Shown: positions 52,336 to 63,065 of the stretch, one piece after another
Position numbering within the stretch: position 1 is the first letter of the stretch
Layout of the letters: every line of letters begins with the position of its first letter
Source: Alphaproteobacteria bacterium
Lineage (GTDB): Bacteria; Pseudomonadota; Alphaproteobacteria; Caulobacterales; Maricaulaceae
Direction: 5' to 3'
NCBI GenBank assembly: GCA_016124675.1
Contig: WGNG01000017.1
Location: 1 to 64,000 of the forward strand
DNA: 64,000 nt
Notes under the pieces: model-generated
The model's input: the letters and a program-made list of their open reading frames with translations, nothing else
What the model was told of the DNA's origin: nothing
Database searches by the model: none
Translations under genes and position numbers: made by a program

Positions 52336-53273
52336 GCGTCGGTCTCCTCAAGTCCAAAGGCGGCCCCGAGCGCGCTGATCAGGGCGCGCGCAGCGGGATC
52401 ACCGGGTAATGCGGCACGGCCGCGGGCGAGCGCGTCGGCAGCGCCGGCCGGATCGTCCTGCATCATGCGCGCGCGCGCCAGGGTGAGCCAGCCTGAGATG
52501 TCCGCCGGGTCGGCTTCAAGGCGCGTTTCCAGGCGGGCGATCATGCCGTCGATCATCGCCTCCACATCGGGGCGCTCGGCGCCTTCGGTCAGTGCCGCAG
52601 GGTCGGCGCCGCCCATGGAGGGGCGCGACAACAGATCGGCGGCGCGCGAGGCGATGGCCTCGCGGTAGGGATCATCCTCGTCAAGGCGCGTGATGATCCC
52701 GCCCCAGAAGGCGGCGGCGGCGGCGCGGTCGCCCGCTTCATAGGCGGCAGCGCCCAGGAAGAAGGCGGGCTCGGGCATGGCGGGGTCTTCTGCGTGGGCG
52801 GTGGTGAAGGCGCGCTGCGCTTCGGGCGTCACCACGCCCTCATTGAGCGTCACGATCGTCTGGCCCAGATCATTGAACAGGCGCGCCTGCGGGCTGACGC
52901 GGATCGCCTGCTCGAAATGCGCGATGGCTTCCAGCTCGCGCTGCGTGGCCGCCAGGAAGCGGCCCAGCAGGCGGCGCGCCTCGATGTCGCGCGGGTCGCG
53001 GCGCACCGCGTCGCGCAGCCAGGCCTCCTGCTCGGCGGGGGTCAGGGTCTCCGGATCGGCGGCGCGAAGAGCCTCCATGCGCGGCTGATACGGCGCGCCG
53101 GGTGCGTCCGGCATGCCGTTGACAAAATAGGCGCCCAGCGCGCCCAGCGCCAGGAACGCCCCGGCGGCGATCCCGATCAGGCGCGCCGCGCCGCTTTCCT
53201 GCAACAGGGGCCGGGCAAGCCAGATCGCCGCGGCAGCGCCGATCGTCATGCAGACAAGGGTGAAGATGATCAT
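52332..53273 (-). CDS. ccmI: Cytochrome c maturation protein CcmI
   Basis: A 313-aa apocytochrome chaperone with two N-terminal membrane helices (2-22 and 30-51). A TPR-containing periplasmic domain (about residues 95-310: LLGRFLAATQRELEAIAHFEQAIRVSPQARLFNDLGQ) follows. It is the alphaproteobacterial cycH counterpart and begins the ccmI-E-F-H operon, overlapping the upstream DUF938 gene by four bases. Confidence 0.92.
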   Translation of the reverse strand: MIIFTLVCMTIGAAAAIWLARPLLQESGAARLIGIAAGAFLALGALGAYFVNGMPDAPGAPYQPRMEALRAADPETLTPAEQEAWLRDAVRRDPRDIEARRLLGRFLAATQRELEAIAHFEQAIRVSPQARLFNDLGQTIVTLNEGVVTPEAQRAFTTAHAEDPAMPEPAFFLGAAAYEAGDRAAAAAFWGGIITRLDEDDPYREAIASRAADLLSRPSMGGADPAALTEGAERPDVEAMIDGMIARLETRLEADPADISGWLTLARARMMQDDPAGAADALARGRAALPGDPAARALISALGAAFGLEETDA

Positions 53274-53914
53274 GACGCGCTCCGCCGCCAGGACATGAGG
53301 CGGTTATTGGCAGGCATTTCAAGGCGCGCCGAACGGGAAAACCCGCACGCGGCCGCCAGCGCGTCCACATCATCAAGCGCGCGCACGCCCCAGCCGGGAT
53401 GGCGCGCGCGCAGGCTGGCGTCAAAGTCGAGATTGGACGGGGCGGTGGCGGCGCCCTCCAGGAAAGGCCCGTAGAGATGCAGTTGCGCGCCGGGCGCAAG
53501 GATGCCGGCCGCGCCCGCGAACAGGCCCTGCGCGGCGGTCCAGGGCGCGATATGGATCATGTTGGCGCAGAAGACGGCGCCGGCTGTCAGGCCCTCTGCC
53601 CAGCCTGCCTGTGTCACGTCGAGATTCAGCGCCGGGGCGATCGCGCCGCCGGCTTCGCGCGCCCAGGCGTCAATGCTGGCCCGCGCGGCGGGATCGGGAT
53701 CACTGGGCATCCAGACGAGATCGGGACGCGCCGCCACACAGGCCAGCGCATGCTCGCCCGTGCCGCTGGCGATCTCCAGAACACGCGCGCCGGGCGGCAG
53801 GAGGCCGGCCAGTGCCCCGGCGATCACGGCGCGATTGCGCGCCGCGCTGGGCGATGACAGACGGGCGCCGACGGCAGCGCGCGCTTCAAGAGCGGGTGGA
53901 AGCGATGCGTTCAT
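53270..53914 (-). CDS. DUF938 family methyltransferase-like protein
   Basis: A 214-aa protein with a SAM-binding Rossmann pattern: VLEIASGTGEHALACVAARPDLVWMPSDPD. The family-specific ANMIHIAPWTAAQGLF and LHLYGPFLEGAATAPSNLDFDASLRARHPGWGVR follow. DUF938 members are predicted class I methyltransferases with unknown substrates. It overlaps ccmI, so it may be cotranscribed with the cytochrome c genes without acting in that pathway. Confidence 0.9.
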   Translation of the reverse strand: MNASLPPALEARAAVGARLSSPSAARNRAVIAGALAGLLPPGARVLEIASGTGEHALACVAARPDLVWMPSDPDPAARASIDAWAREAGGAIAPALNLDVTQAGWAEGLTAGAVFCANMIHIAPWTAAQGLFAGAAGILAPGAQLHLYGPFLEGAATAPSNLDFDASLRARHPGWGVRALDDVDALAAACGFSRSARLEMPANNRLMSWRRSAS

Positions 53915-53955
53915 AAATGTCTAGATAGAGCGGACGAGGCCCGCTTTGAAGGAGA

Positions 53956-55287
53956 TTACGCCGCCAGGGCTGCGGCGCCTCGGCGCAGGAGGATGGCGCC
54001 GGCCTCGTCCTGACCCAGCGCCTGCATCAACGCGGCGATCTGGTGCAGGCGTGCGGCGCCCGCCTCGCGCTGGCCGGCGTCGGGGCTGCGCAAGGCGTCA
54101 AGCGCTCCCTGGCCCGCCTGCTCGAACACGCTGGCGAGCTCGGCCATAGCGGCGTTGTGGGCGCTGCCCACGGCGGCGCGGCCGGCATCATCGCGCGTCA
54201 GCGTCAGGAACAGGCACAGGGCCTGCGCCTCCTCGAAGTCGGGCTCGCGCGCCGGGGTGTAAGGACGCCGCGTCTTGCCGGTTTCGGGCAGAACGCGCGC
54301 CACGGAGCGGCGCGCGGCCTCGTGGATGGCGCTCATCTGGTCGCTGGCGCGGGCGCGCAAATCCATGATGCGCCGGCCCCAGGGCCCGTCCTTGCGAATA
54401 CCAATCTCGCGGCTCATGCCCACGGTGATGGCGGCGAAGGCGGTGAGCGCCGCCGCGGCGTCGCGCGCGCCGGGTCCGGTGCGCGGCACAGCACGGAAAC
54501 CGGCGAGATGATGCTCGGCGTCGCGCAGCAGCACGTCGCCGATGAGCGCCATGTCGGTCCTGCCCAGCAACAGATCATCGTCACGATGGGTCAGGCGTTC
54601 GAACACGCGCAGGATCCGCCACGGACGGCTGAATCGGGCCATGATCATCAACAAGACCCATGGGCCAGCGTCGGGGTCCGCCGCTGCAGCGGCTTCGTAG
54701 CGGTCGCGAATGAACGCGCACAGGGCGTCGTCGGGCTCGTCAATCGCCGCGGCGAGCCCTTGCACCGCAGTCCTTAGCACCGGCGCCAGGCGCAACAGGA
54801 CAGCGATGTCGCGCGCTTCGTCAAACCGCTCCACGCCCAGGCGCGATTGCAGCCGCTTGAGTTCGCGCGGGTCGGCCTCGGCGCGCGCGAACGCGTCCAG
54901 CATCAGGCCGGCGAACGCGGCGCGATCAGCGTCGAGCGCATCTGGCGCGACAGGCGCGCCGGGATCCCGGACAGCGTCCCGGGCGCGCGCGGCGATCCAG
55001 GGTGCCAGCGTATCGCCCATCCAGGCCCAGAGCGCGCGCACCAGCGCGGCGGGCGCTACACAGACGGCGGGCCGGTCTTCGCCAGGCTCTCCCGACAACG
55101 GGGCCAGGGGCGCGAAGAAGCGCTCCCGCGCCAGATCCTCCGGGTCGACGAGGCAGTTGGCGAGGAGGCGCCCCAGCGCCGGATCGGCCTTGTCAGCCAT
55201 CGCGCACAGCCGTGCGGCCATGTCGCCAGGCAGGCTGGCGAGCAGGGTGCGCAATTGTTCCAATTTCGCCGGCGCCAGCGGCCCCAT
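53956..55287 (-). CDS. Conserved-looking protein of unknown function
   Basis: A 443-aa, largely helical, Ala/Arg-rich protein without signal peptide or membrane helices. Nothing matches a family I know. Recognisable stretches are RFSRPWRILRVFERLTHRDDD and EIGIRKDGPWGRRIMDLRARASDQM. The ATG at 55287 has GGGAG six bases upstream; a TTG at 55308 would add seven residues. A near-CtrA box lies about 45 bases upstream, over the stop of the kinase gene before it. Confidence 0.8.
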   Translation of the reverse strand: MGPLAPAKLEQLRTLLASLPGDMAARLCAMADKADPALGRLLANCLVDPEDLARERFFAPLAPLSGEPGEDRPAVCVAPAALVRALWAWMGDTLAPWIAARARDAVRDPGAPVAPDALDADRAAFAGLMLDAFARAEADPRELKRLQSRLGVERFDEARDIAVLLRLAPVLRTAVQGLAAAIDEPDDALCAFIRDRYEAAAAADPDAGPWVLLMIMARFSRPWRILRVFERLTHRDDDLLLGRTDMALIGDVLLRDAEHHLAGFRAVPRTGPGARDAAAALTAFAAITVGMSREIGIRKDGPWGRRIMDLRARASDQMSAIHEAARRSVARVLPETGKTRRPYTPAREPDFEEAQALCLFLTLTRDDAGRAAVGSAHNAAMAELASVFEQAGQGALDALRSPDAGQREAGAARLHQIAALMQALGQDEAGAILLRRGAAALAA

Positions 55288-55333
55288 GCGATGCTCCCGT
55301 CCGTGCAATTGAATGTGTTTAGCCTGAAGCTGG

Positions 55334-55347
55334 TTAACAAGGGTTAA
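55334..55347 (-). promoter_or_regulatory. Near-CtrA box
   Basis: TTAA (55334-55337), six bases, TTAA (55344-55347), in the context GGTTAACAAGGGTTAACC. The CtrA consensus is TTAA-N7-TTAA, so the spacer is one base short. It overlaps the upstream kinase stop codon and precedes the unknown 443-aa gene. CtrA control fits the presumed order but is unproven. Confidence 0.3.
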
Positions 55348-56762
55348 CCCGCGCCGGCAGCCCCGCCCGGCAGGTCAAGGCGGGCGCGCAGCCCCCCCAG
55401 ATCAGAATGATCAAGCGACAGCGTTCCACCATAGGCGGCGGCCAGATCGGTGACGATCGCCAGGCCCAGGCCGGTTCCGGGCGCCTGTTCATCCAGCCGG
55501 ACGCCGCGCGCCAGCGCCTGCCGGCGCTGGGTTTCGCTGAGGCCGGGCCCGTCATCCTCCACGATAATCTCGAGCCGGCCCGGCGCGCCGGGCGCAGCGG
55601 CGACGCGCACCTGCCGGGCGGCCCATTTGCAGGCATTGTCCATGAGATTGCCCGCAAGATCCTCGAGGTCCTGACGCTCGCCGCGGAACACGGCGCCGGG
55701 CGCGCAGTCCCAGTCGATCTCCACACCGCGGCGCTCATAGATGCGCCGCAGCGTGCGCCCGAGATCATGGATGACCGCGTCAGCGGGCGTGCGCGCGCCG
55801 AGCGCGCGGGCATTGGCGGCCGCCCGGGCGCGGCGCAGGTGATGCTCCACCTGGCCGGTCATCGCCTGGGTCTGGCGCGCGACCAGCTCGGCGAGCGGGC
55901 CGGACTGGGTGCGCGCTTCATTGCCAAGCACCGTCAGGGGCGTCTTAAGGGCGTGGGCGAGATTGCCCACATGGGTGCGCGCACGCTCCACCACGTCGCG
56001 CGAATGGTCGAGGAGGGCGTTAAGCTCTTCTGCCAGTGGCTTGATCTCGCGCGGGAAATCGCCGCTGACCCATTCGGCCTGACCATCGCGCACAGCGGCG
56101 ACCGCGGCGCCCATGCGCAGGATCGGGCCCAGCGCCCAGCGCACCAGAACCACCACGCCTGCGGCCAGCAGGGCCGCGAAAGCGGCCAGCAAGGCGGCTG
56201 CAGCCATGGCGAAGTCCCGCACGCGGCGGTCGGCGGGGCGCCGGTCCTCGGCGGCGGCGAACACCACCGGTCCGCGCCCCTGTATGAGCACGGCGCGCAG
56301 CTGCACCCGCATGGGTTCAAGATTGGGTCCGCGGGTCTCGCCGATGATAGTGACGCCTGGCTGATCCAGCGCCGCACGCACCAGCGGCCCGTTGGTGTCG
56401 AGACGTTCATTGGCGAGCGAATCCGAGCGCAGGACAAAACGTCCGTCCGCGCCGCCGGTTGTGAAAACCTGCCAGTAACGTCCTGAAAGCGCTTGAAAAT
56501 AGCCCGGATCAATCGGGCGCTGTTCAAGCTCGAGCCCACCGCCGGCCACGGGTTCGACATGGGCGACCATGGAATCGACCACGCCCGCCAGCCGGTCATC
56601 AAGATCGCGCAGCACCGTGGACTGGAACAGGAGGGTGAGCGCGCCGGCGCCGAACACCAGCAAAATCACCGCCCAGCCCAGGGCGGCCAGCACCAGCCGG
56701 CGCACCATGGAGCCCTGTTCGATCAGGTCCGGTCGCCCGGTCTGGTCAGTGGTGTCGCTCAC
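55344..56762 (-). CDS. PhoQ-like sensor histidine kinase
   Basis: A 472-aa kinase with transmembrane helices at about 23-47 and 184-210 and a periplasmic sensor between. HAMP and an H-box of PhoQ type (HVGNLAHALKTPLTVLGNEAR) follow. The N-box GNLMDNACKWA and glycine boxes EDDGPGLS and GTGLGLAIV are present. It overlaps its response regulator by four bases. PhoQ-type kinases often read divalent cations or envelope stress; the signal here is unknown. Confidence 0.92.
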   Translation of the reverse strand: MSDTTDQTGRPDLIEQGSMVRRLVLAALGWAVILLVFGAGALTLLFQSTVLRDLDDRLAGVVDSMVAHVEPVAGGGLELEQRPIDPGYFQALSGRYWQVFTTGGADGRFVLRSDSLANERLDTNGPLVRAALDQPGVTIIGETRGPNLEPMRVQLRAVLIQGRGPVVFAAAEDRRPADRRVRDFAMAAAALLAAFAALLAAGVVVLVRWALGPILRMGAAVAAVRDGQAEWVSGDFPREIKPLAEELNALLDHSRDVVERARTHVGNLAHALKTPLTVLGNEARTQSGPLAELVARQTQAMTGQVEHHLRRARAAANARALGARTPADAVIHDLGRTLRRIYERRGVEIDWDCAPGAVFRGERQDLEDLAGNLMDNACKWAARQVRVAAAPGAPGRLEIIVEDDGPGLSETQRRQALARGVRLDEQAPGTGLGLAIVTDLAAAYGGTLSLDHSDLGGLRARLDLPGGAAGAG

Positions 56763-57448
56763 CCGGTCCTTGCATCCGCACGTCCGGCGTCCGGATCGAC
56801 CAGACGATAGCCCAGACCGCGGACGGTTTCGATCCGCTCATTGCCGATTTTCTTGCGCAGACGCCCCACAAACACCTCGATCGTATTGGAATCGCGGTCG
56901 AAATCCTGATCGTAAATGTGTTCGACGAGCTCGGTGCGCGAGATCACCCGCTCCTTGTGATGCATCAGATAGCTCAGGAGACGGAATTCATGGCTGGTGA
57001 GCTTGACCAGATGATCGCCGAGGAACACCCGCGCGCCGCGCGTGTCCAGCGTCAGCACGCCGCTTTCCAGCATGGCGCTGGCGTGGCCGGCGGCGCGCCG
57101 GGTCAGGGCGCGCAGGCGCGCCAGCAATTCCTCCGGATGAAAGGGCTTGGTGAGATAGTCGTCGGCGCCGGCGTCAAACCCGGCGACCTTCTCGCTCCAG
57201 CGGTCCCGGGCGGTGAGGATCAGCACCGGCGTGGACACGCCCGCCTTGCGCCAGCGCTCGAGCACGGAGACGCCGTCCATCTTGGGCAGGCCGAGATCCA
57301 GCACGATGGCGTCATACGGCTCGGTCCCGCCCAGATGCCAGCCATCCTCGCCGTCGGCGGCGGAATCCACCGCATAGCCCGCATGTTGCAGCGTTTCGGA
57401 GAGCTGGCGGTTCAGGTCGGCGTCGTCTTCCACGATGAGCGCGCGCAT
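56759..57448 (-). CDS. OmpR/PhoP-family response regulator
   Basis: A 229-aa regulator. The receiver starts RALIVEDDADLNRQLSETLQ, with phospho-acceptor Asp in AIVLDLGLPKMDG and Lys in DDYLTKPFHPEELLARLRAL. The winged-helix domain shows LTSHEFRLLSYLMHHKERVISRTELVEHIYDQDFDRDSNTIEVFVGRLRKKIG, very close to PhoP-type regulators. AGGAAAGGAG precedes the ATG. It follows a PepSY gene by 19 bases and is coupled to the kinase. Confidence 0.94.
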   Translation of the reverse strand: MRALIVEDDADLNRQLSETLQHAGYAVDSAADGEDGWHLGGTEPYDAIVLDLGLPKMDGVSVLERWRKAGVSTPVLILTARDRWSEKVAGFDAGADDYLTKPFHPEELLARLRALTRRAAGHASAMLESGVLTLDTRGARVFLGDHLVKLTSHEFRLLSYLMHHKERVISRTELVEHIYDQDFDRDSNTIEVFVGRLRKKIGNERIETVRGLGYRLVDPDAGRADARTG

Positions 57449-57467
57449 GGGCGTAGCTCCTTTCCTG

Positions 57468-57767
57468 TTAACCGATGACCTGGCCGGAGCGCGCGTCCAC
57501 GCGCACGTCCAGGCGCTGACCCTCCCGGGTCACGATGCGGATGATGTAAAGCGGCCGGGCGCCGCCCTCGAACCGGCCGGTGACGTATTGCGAGCCGGGA
57601 TAGGCGCGCAGCGCCGCATCGATCGCCACGCGCATAGGCACCACGTCCGCCTGCGCCAGGGCGGCGGAGGCGGACGGCCAGCCGGACGCATGCGCGGCCG
57701 CGCCCGGCGCAGCGCCGGCCGCCGCGATCGCGGCCAGGAGAAGGACAGAGGCGAGGAGCGTTTTCAT
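57468..57767 (-). CDS. PepSY-domain exported protein
   Basis: A 99-aa periplasmic protein: signal peptide (about residues 1-25), then a single PepSY-like domain with VPMRVAIDAALRAYPGSQYVTGRFEG, YIIRIVTREGQRLDVRVDARSGQVIG. PepSY proteins often sit beside PhoP/PhoQ-type systems and may modulate or report on them. The ATG at 57767 begins the signal peptide; the open frame to 57848 overlaps the neighbouring stop region. Confidence 0.85.
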   Translation of the reverse strand: MKTLLASVLLLAAIAAAGAAPGAAAHASGWPSASAALAQADVVPMRVAIDAALRAYPGSQYVTGRFEGGARPLYIIRIVTREGQRLDVRVDARSGQVIG

Positions 57768-57844
57768 GAGGCCTGTTCTGACTGGATGCGGCTGAACGCG
57801 CTGTGAACATGCAAGGCGCCGGCCATTCATCTGCAGCGCGCCCG

Positions 57845-58759
57845 TCATCCGCCCCGCCGCCGCCGCGGATCATAGCCTGCGGGCGGGGTCCAGGTTTCGA
57901 CAAAGCTTTCCAGCGCCGGGTCGCCCGGCGGCACGTCAATGATCAGGCGGATGATCTGGTCGCCGCGCTTGCCGTCAGGACCGGAGGCGCCCTTGCCGCG
58001 CAGGCGCAACAGCGCGCCCGAGGTCGAACCCGCCGGCACGCGCACTTCCACCACCCCGTCCACCGTGGGCGCGCGCACCACGCCGCCCAGCACGGCTTCC
58101 TTCAGGCTGATGGGCAGATCGATCCGGATGTCGCGCCCATCGCGCTGGAACAGGGCGTGCGGGGCGATGCGAACGGTGATCAGGGCATCGCCGGATGGTC
58201 CGCCATAGGGCGATGGCGCGCCCTGCCCGCGCAGGCGCAGCACCTGGCCATCCTCCACGCCGGCGGGCACCACGATCTCGATGGCGCGCGCGCCCTGGAG
58301 GCTGACGCGCTTCCTGGCGCCCAGAACGGATTCCTCAAAGCTGACCACGATGTCGCCGCGCATGTCGGGACCCGGCGCATTGCGCCGGGCGCCCGCCCCC
58401 GCACCCTGCCCCGACGCCCGCGCGCGCTCGGCGAACAGGTCGGAGAAGAGATCGGAAATGTCCTCGAACCGCCCCGCCGGGCCACGCTGTCCGGGCGGCG
58501 CGTCGGGATGGGAGCGATAGTGGAAGGGCGCGCGCTCGCGCCCCTCGGCGTCGATCTCGCCGCGGTCGAATTTGGCTCGCGTCTCGGCATTGGAGAGCAG
58601 CTTGAAGGCCTGGGTGACCTGTTTGAACCTGTCCTCGGCGGTCGCGTCACCGGGGCGCGCGTCGGGGTGCAGCTCCTTGGCAAGCTTGCGGTAGGCGCGC
58701 CTGATCTCGTCGGCCGAAGCCGATCTGGGCACGCCGAGAATCGTATAGGGGTCACGCAT
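57845..58759 (-). CDS. DnaJ-like (CbpA-type) co-chaperone
   Basis: A 304-aa type II J-domain protein. The J domain (residues 1-68) has the HPD motif in KELHPDARPGD. A Gly-rich linker follows, without the zinc-finger domain of DnaJ. The two C-terminal substrate-binding beta domains (about 140-290) contain VVPAGVEDGQVLRLRGQG and VRVPAGSTSGALLRLRGKG. It would stimulate DnaK ATP hydrolysis on its clients. Confidence 0.93.
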   Translation of the reverse strand: MRDPYTILGVPRSASADEIRRAYRKLAKELHPDARPGDATAEDRFKQVTQAFKLLSNAETRAKFDRGEIDAEGRERAPFHYRSHPDAPPGQRGPAGRFEDISDLFSDLFAERARASGQGAGAGARRNAPGPDMRGDIVVSFEESVLGARKRVSLQGARAIEIVVPAGVEDGQVLRLRGQGAPSPYGGPSGDALITVRIAPHALFQRDGRDIRIDLPISLKEAVLGGVVRAPTVDGVVEVRVPAGSTSGALLRLRGKGASGPDGKRGDQIIRLIIDVPPGDPALESFVETWTPPAGYDPRRRRGG

Positions 58760-58834
58760 CGCAATTGTGCATGTAGCAGTCCGCGGCCCGCCTTGCGAGG
58801 GCGGCGCAGCACGCTTGCCGTGAGGCCGGCGCCA

Positions 58835-60340
<1,506 letters not shown>

Positions 60341-60501
60341 GGCGGCAAGGCGTCCTGGTCAGGGGATGGTGCAGTTGCATCCCTGTTTCGGCCCGCCGCG
60401 CCGCGCCGTCAAGCGCGCGGCGGCGCAAAAGACGCGAGGCTGCAGGCGCGCACGTCTCAGACAATCTCGCGGCTGCGCTGCGTGACCTTGCCGGCGCCGA
60501 C

Positions 60502-62388
60502 CTAAACCCCCGCCGCTTCCTGCGCCGCCTCGTAGGCTTCGGACGCCTCCAGCCAGCTGGTCTCGGCCGCGTCGATCAGCGCCACGCAGCGCGCGCGCTT
60601 TTTGGTGAGCTCGGTGGCCAGAGCGGGGTCCTTCTCCCACAGCCCGGCCACGGCGAGACCGGCGTCGATTTTCTCAAGCACGCCCTTGAGCCGGTCGATC
60701 TCGCGCTCCCAGCGGGCGATCTCGGCCTTGAGGGGTTTGAGCTGGTCGCGCGCGGCGGCGGTCTGGCGCCGGTCAGCCGATTTCTGCCCGCCCGGGGGCT
60801 GGCCCTTGGGCCGGGGCTTGGCCTCGGTTTGCAGCATGTGCTTGCGGTAATCATCGAGATCGCCGTCCCACGCCCTGATCGTCCCGCCTTCGGCCACCCA
60901 GAGCCGGTCCACGCAGGTATCGATCAGGCTGCGGTCGTGGCTGATCAGGATGACGGCGCCGGGAAATGCGTTGATGGCGTCCATCAGCGCGGCGCGGCTG
61001 TCGATATCGAGATGGTTGGTCGGCTCATCGAGGATCAGGAGATGCGCCCCGTCAAAGGTGATGAGGTTCATCAGGAGGCGCGCCTTCTCGCCGCCTGACA
61101 GGTTTCTGGCCGGCGTCTCCTGCCGGTCGCGCGGCAGGCCGAAGCGCGCCAGGCGCGCCCGGCGCTGGGCCTCGGTCTTCTCCTCCATGCGTTCGAGCAC
61201 ATGGTCATAGGCCGAATGGTCCGGCGAGAGCGCGTCGATCTGGTGCTGGGCGAAATGGGCCACTACCGCCTTCTTGTGCATGCGCATGGCGCCGGACGTC
61301 ACCGGCAGCGCCCCGGTCAGCAGTTTGGCGAAGGTGGACTTGCCTGCGCCATTGCGGCCCAGCAGGCCGATGCGGTCATCGACATCGATGCGCAGATTGA
61401 GCCTGCGCAGAACCGGCTTGTCCGGGTCATAGCCCGTGTCGCACTCGTCAAAGCGCACCAGCGGATTGCCCATGCGCCGCTCGGCGCCGGGAAATTCGAA
61501 CGGCGCCACCGGGTCCTCGACCATGGTGGCGATGGGGACGAGCTTTTCCAGCCGCTTGACCCGCGACTGGGCCTGTTTGGCCTTGGTGGCCTGGGCGCGG
61601 AAGCGGTCGACGAAGCCCTGCAGGCGGCGGCGCTCATCCTCCTGTTTTTCCACCATTTTCATCTGCACGCGCTGGCGCTCGGCGAGCTGGCGCTGGAAGG
61701 CGTCAAACCCGCCCTCCCAGACCGACAGCTTGCAGTCTTTCAGGTGCACGATGGAATGGACGCTGGCGTTCAGGAGCTCGCGGTCATGGGAGATGATCAG
61801 CGCCGCGCCGGGAAATTTCGACAAATGGGTCTCGAGCCACAGCGCGCCTTCGAGATCGAGATAATTGGTCGGCTCGTCGAGCAGCAGGAGATCCGGCCCG
61901 GCGAACAGCGTCGCGGCCATGGCCACGCGCATGCGCCAGCCGCCGGAGAACTCCGCGCACGCGCGCCCCTGCGCCGCGGTATCAAAGCCCAGCCCGCTCA
62001 GGATGGCGCCCGCGCGCGCCTCGGCCGAGTGCGCGTTGATATCGGCAAGGCGCGTCTGGATGTCGGCGATGCGGTGGGGATCGCTGGCGGTTTCGGCTTC
62101 CGCCATCAGCGCCGCGCGCTCCACATCGGCGGCCAGAACAAAGTCCATCACGCTGGTGCGCCCGGCGGGCGCCTCCTGCGCGATCGTGCCGATGCGCGCG
62201 CCCGGCTGCACCCGCACCTCGCCACTTTCGGGCGACGCGTCGCCCAGGATCAGGCGGAACAGGGTGGACTTGCCCGTGCCATTGCGCCCCACCAGCCCCA
62301 TGCGTGTTTTCGCGGGCAGAAAAAGCGTCGCCTGATCAAACAGCAAGCGGCCCTGAATGCGGTGGGTGAGGTCGTTGACGTGGAGCAT
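60502..62388 (-). CDS. ABC-F family ATPase (Uup/YheS-like)
   Basis: A 628-aa cytosolic protein with two ABC domains and no membrane part. Walker A sites are GRNGTGKST (about 36-44) and GRNGAGKST (about 330). Signature loops are [12 protein letters not shown] and [11 protein letters not shown], with [12 protein letters not shown] and [12 protein letters not shown] as Walker B. A charged linker lies between the domains, and a coiled-coil C terminus (about 540-625) is Uup-like. ABC-F proteins act at the ribosome. The ATG at 62388 starts the first domain; the frame is open to 62478. Confidence 0.93.
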   Translation of the reverse strand: MLHVNDLTHRIQGRLLFDQATLFLPAKTRMGLVGRNGTGKSTLFRLILGDASPESGEVRVQPGARIGTIAQEAPAGRTSVMDFVLAADVERAALMAEAETASDPHRIADIQTRLADINAHSAEARAGAILSGLGFDTAAQGRACAEFSGGWRMRVAMAATLFAGPDLLLLDEPTNYLDLEGALWLETHLSKFPGAALIISHDRELLNASVHSIVHLKDCKLSVWEGGFDAFQRQLAERQRVQMKMVEKQEDERRRLQGFVDRFRAQATKAKQAQSRVKRLEKLVPIATMVEDPVAPFEFPGAERRMGNPLVRFDECDTGYDPDKPVLRRLNLRIDVDDRIGLLGRNGAGKSTFAKLLTGALPVTSGAMRMHKKAVVAHFAQHQIDALSPDHSAYDHVLERMEEKTEAQRRARLARFGLPRDRQETPARNLSGGEKARLLMNLITFDGAHLLILDEPTNHLDIDSRAALMDAINAFPGAVILISHDRSLIDTCVDRLWVAEGGTIRAWDGDLDDYRKHMLQTEAKPRPKGQPPGGQKSADRRQTAAARDQLKPLKAEIARWEREIDRLKGVLEKIDAGLAVAGLWEKDPALATELTKKRARCVALIDAAETSWLEASEAYEAAQEAAGV

Positions 62389-62483
62389 GGCCGATGCGCC
62401 TAGCATGCCTTCACAGGGGGCGGAAGCGCCGCTATAAGCCGCCGCAATCCATTCCTCCCCAGATCCTTGAAGGGACATCCACC

Positions 62484-62906
62484 ATGGCGCTGCAACGCAC
62501 CTTCTCCATCATCAAGCCTGACGCCACGCGCCGCAATCTGACCGGCGCCATCAACGCCAAGATCGAGGCGGCGGGCCTGCGCATCATCGCGCAAAAGCGC
62601 ATCCACATGACCAAAGCCCAGGCCGAAACGTTTTACGGCGTGCACCGTGAGCGCGGCTTCTTCAACGAGCTGGTGTCGTTCATGATTTCCGGCCCCGTGG
62701 TGGTCCAGGTGCTGGAAGGCGAAGACGCCATCGCCACCTACCGCAAGGTGATGGGCGCCACCAATCCGGCCAATGCCGAGCCGGGCACGATCCGCAAGGA
62801 ATTTGCCGAATCCATCGAGGCCAACTCGGTGCACGGCTCCGATGCGCCCGAGACGGCCGCCGAGGAAATCGCCTATTTCTTCGCCGGCAGCGAGATTGTC
62901 GGCTAG
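62484..62906 (+). CDS. ndk: Nucleoside diphosphate kinase
   Basis: A 140-aa enzyme that balances nucleoside triphosphate pools by phosphate transfer through a phospho-His. It starts [16 protein letters not shown], has [25 protein letters not shown], and the catalytic His in [23 protein letters not shown] precedes the ATG at 62484. It is divergent from the ABC-F gene and is followed by a strong stem-loop. Confidence 0.97.
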   Translation: MALQRTFSIIKPDATRRNLTGAINAKIEAAGLRIIAQKRIHMTKAQAETFYGVHRERGFFNELVSFMISGPVVVQVLEGEDAIATYRKVMGATNPANAEPGTIRKEFAESIEANSVHGSDAPETAAEEIAYFFAGSEIVG

Positions 62907-62921
62907 ACTGACACCGTCCTC

Positions 62922-62952
62922 GCCGCCCTCCCCCACAGGGGCGCAGGGCGGC
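62922..62952 (+). terminator. Stem-loop after ndk
   Basis: GCCGCCCT (62922-62929) pairs with AGGGCGGC (62945-62952), with an inner CCCC/GGGG pair (62931-62934/62938-62941) around ACA. It lies 15 bases past the ndk stop and before the tRNA. There is no T-run, so termination efficiency is uncertain. Confidence 0.5.
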
Positions 62953-62957
62953 CCGGC

Positions 62958-63033
62958 GCCGGCTTAGCTCAGTTGGTAGAGCAGCGGTTTTGTAAACCGA
63001 AGGTCGGGGGTTCAAGTCCCTCAGCCGGCACCA
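62958..63033 (+). tRNA. tRNA-Thr (anticodon UGU)
   Basis: A 76-base tRNA with encoded CCA. The acceptor arms GCCGGCT (62958-62964) and AGCCGGC (63023-63029) pair perfectly; discriminator A63030 and CCA (63031-63033) follow. The D arm GCTC/GAGC and T arm with TTCAAGT are normal. The anticodon loop TTTGTAA gives UGU, reading threonine ACA-type codons. One G-A mismatch closes the anticodon stem. Its 3' end faces a recombinase gene and is a likely attachment site. Confidence 0.96.
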
Positions 63034-63065
63034 TTGATTTTAAAGGCTTTTTCTCGAAAAAAACT
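63034..63065. other. AT-rich junction after tRNA-Thr, possible attachment region
   Basis: The 32 bases between the tRNA CCA and the recombinase stop (TTGATTTTAAAGG onward) are clearly AT-richer than the surroundings. The position between tRNA 3' end and integrase is where an integrated element normally begins. The attachment core would be in the tRNA 3' half; the matching right-end copy is outside the window. Confidence 0.45.
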
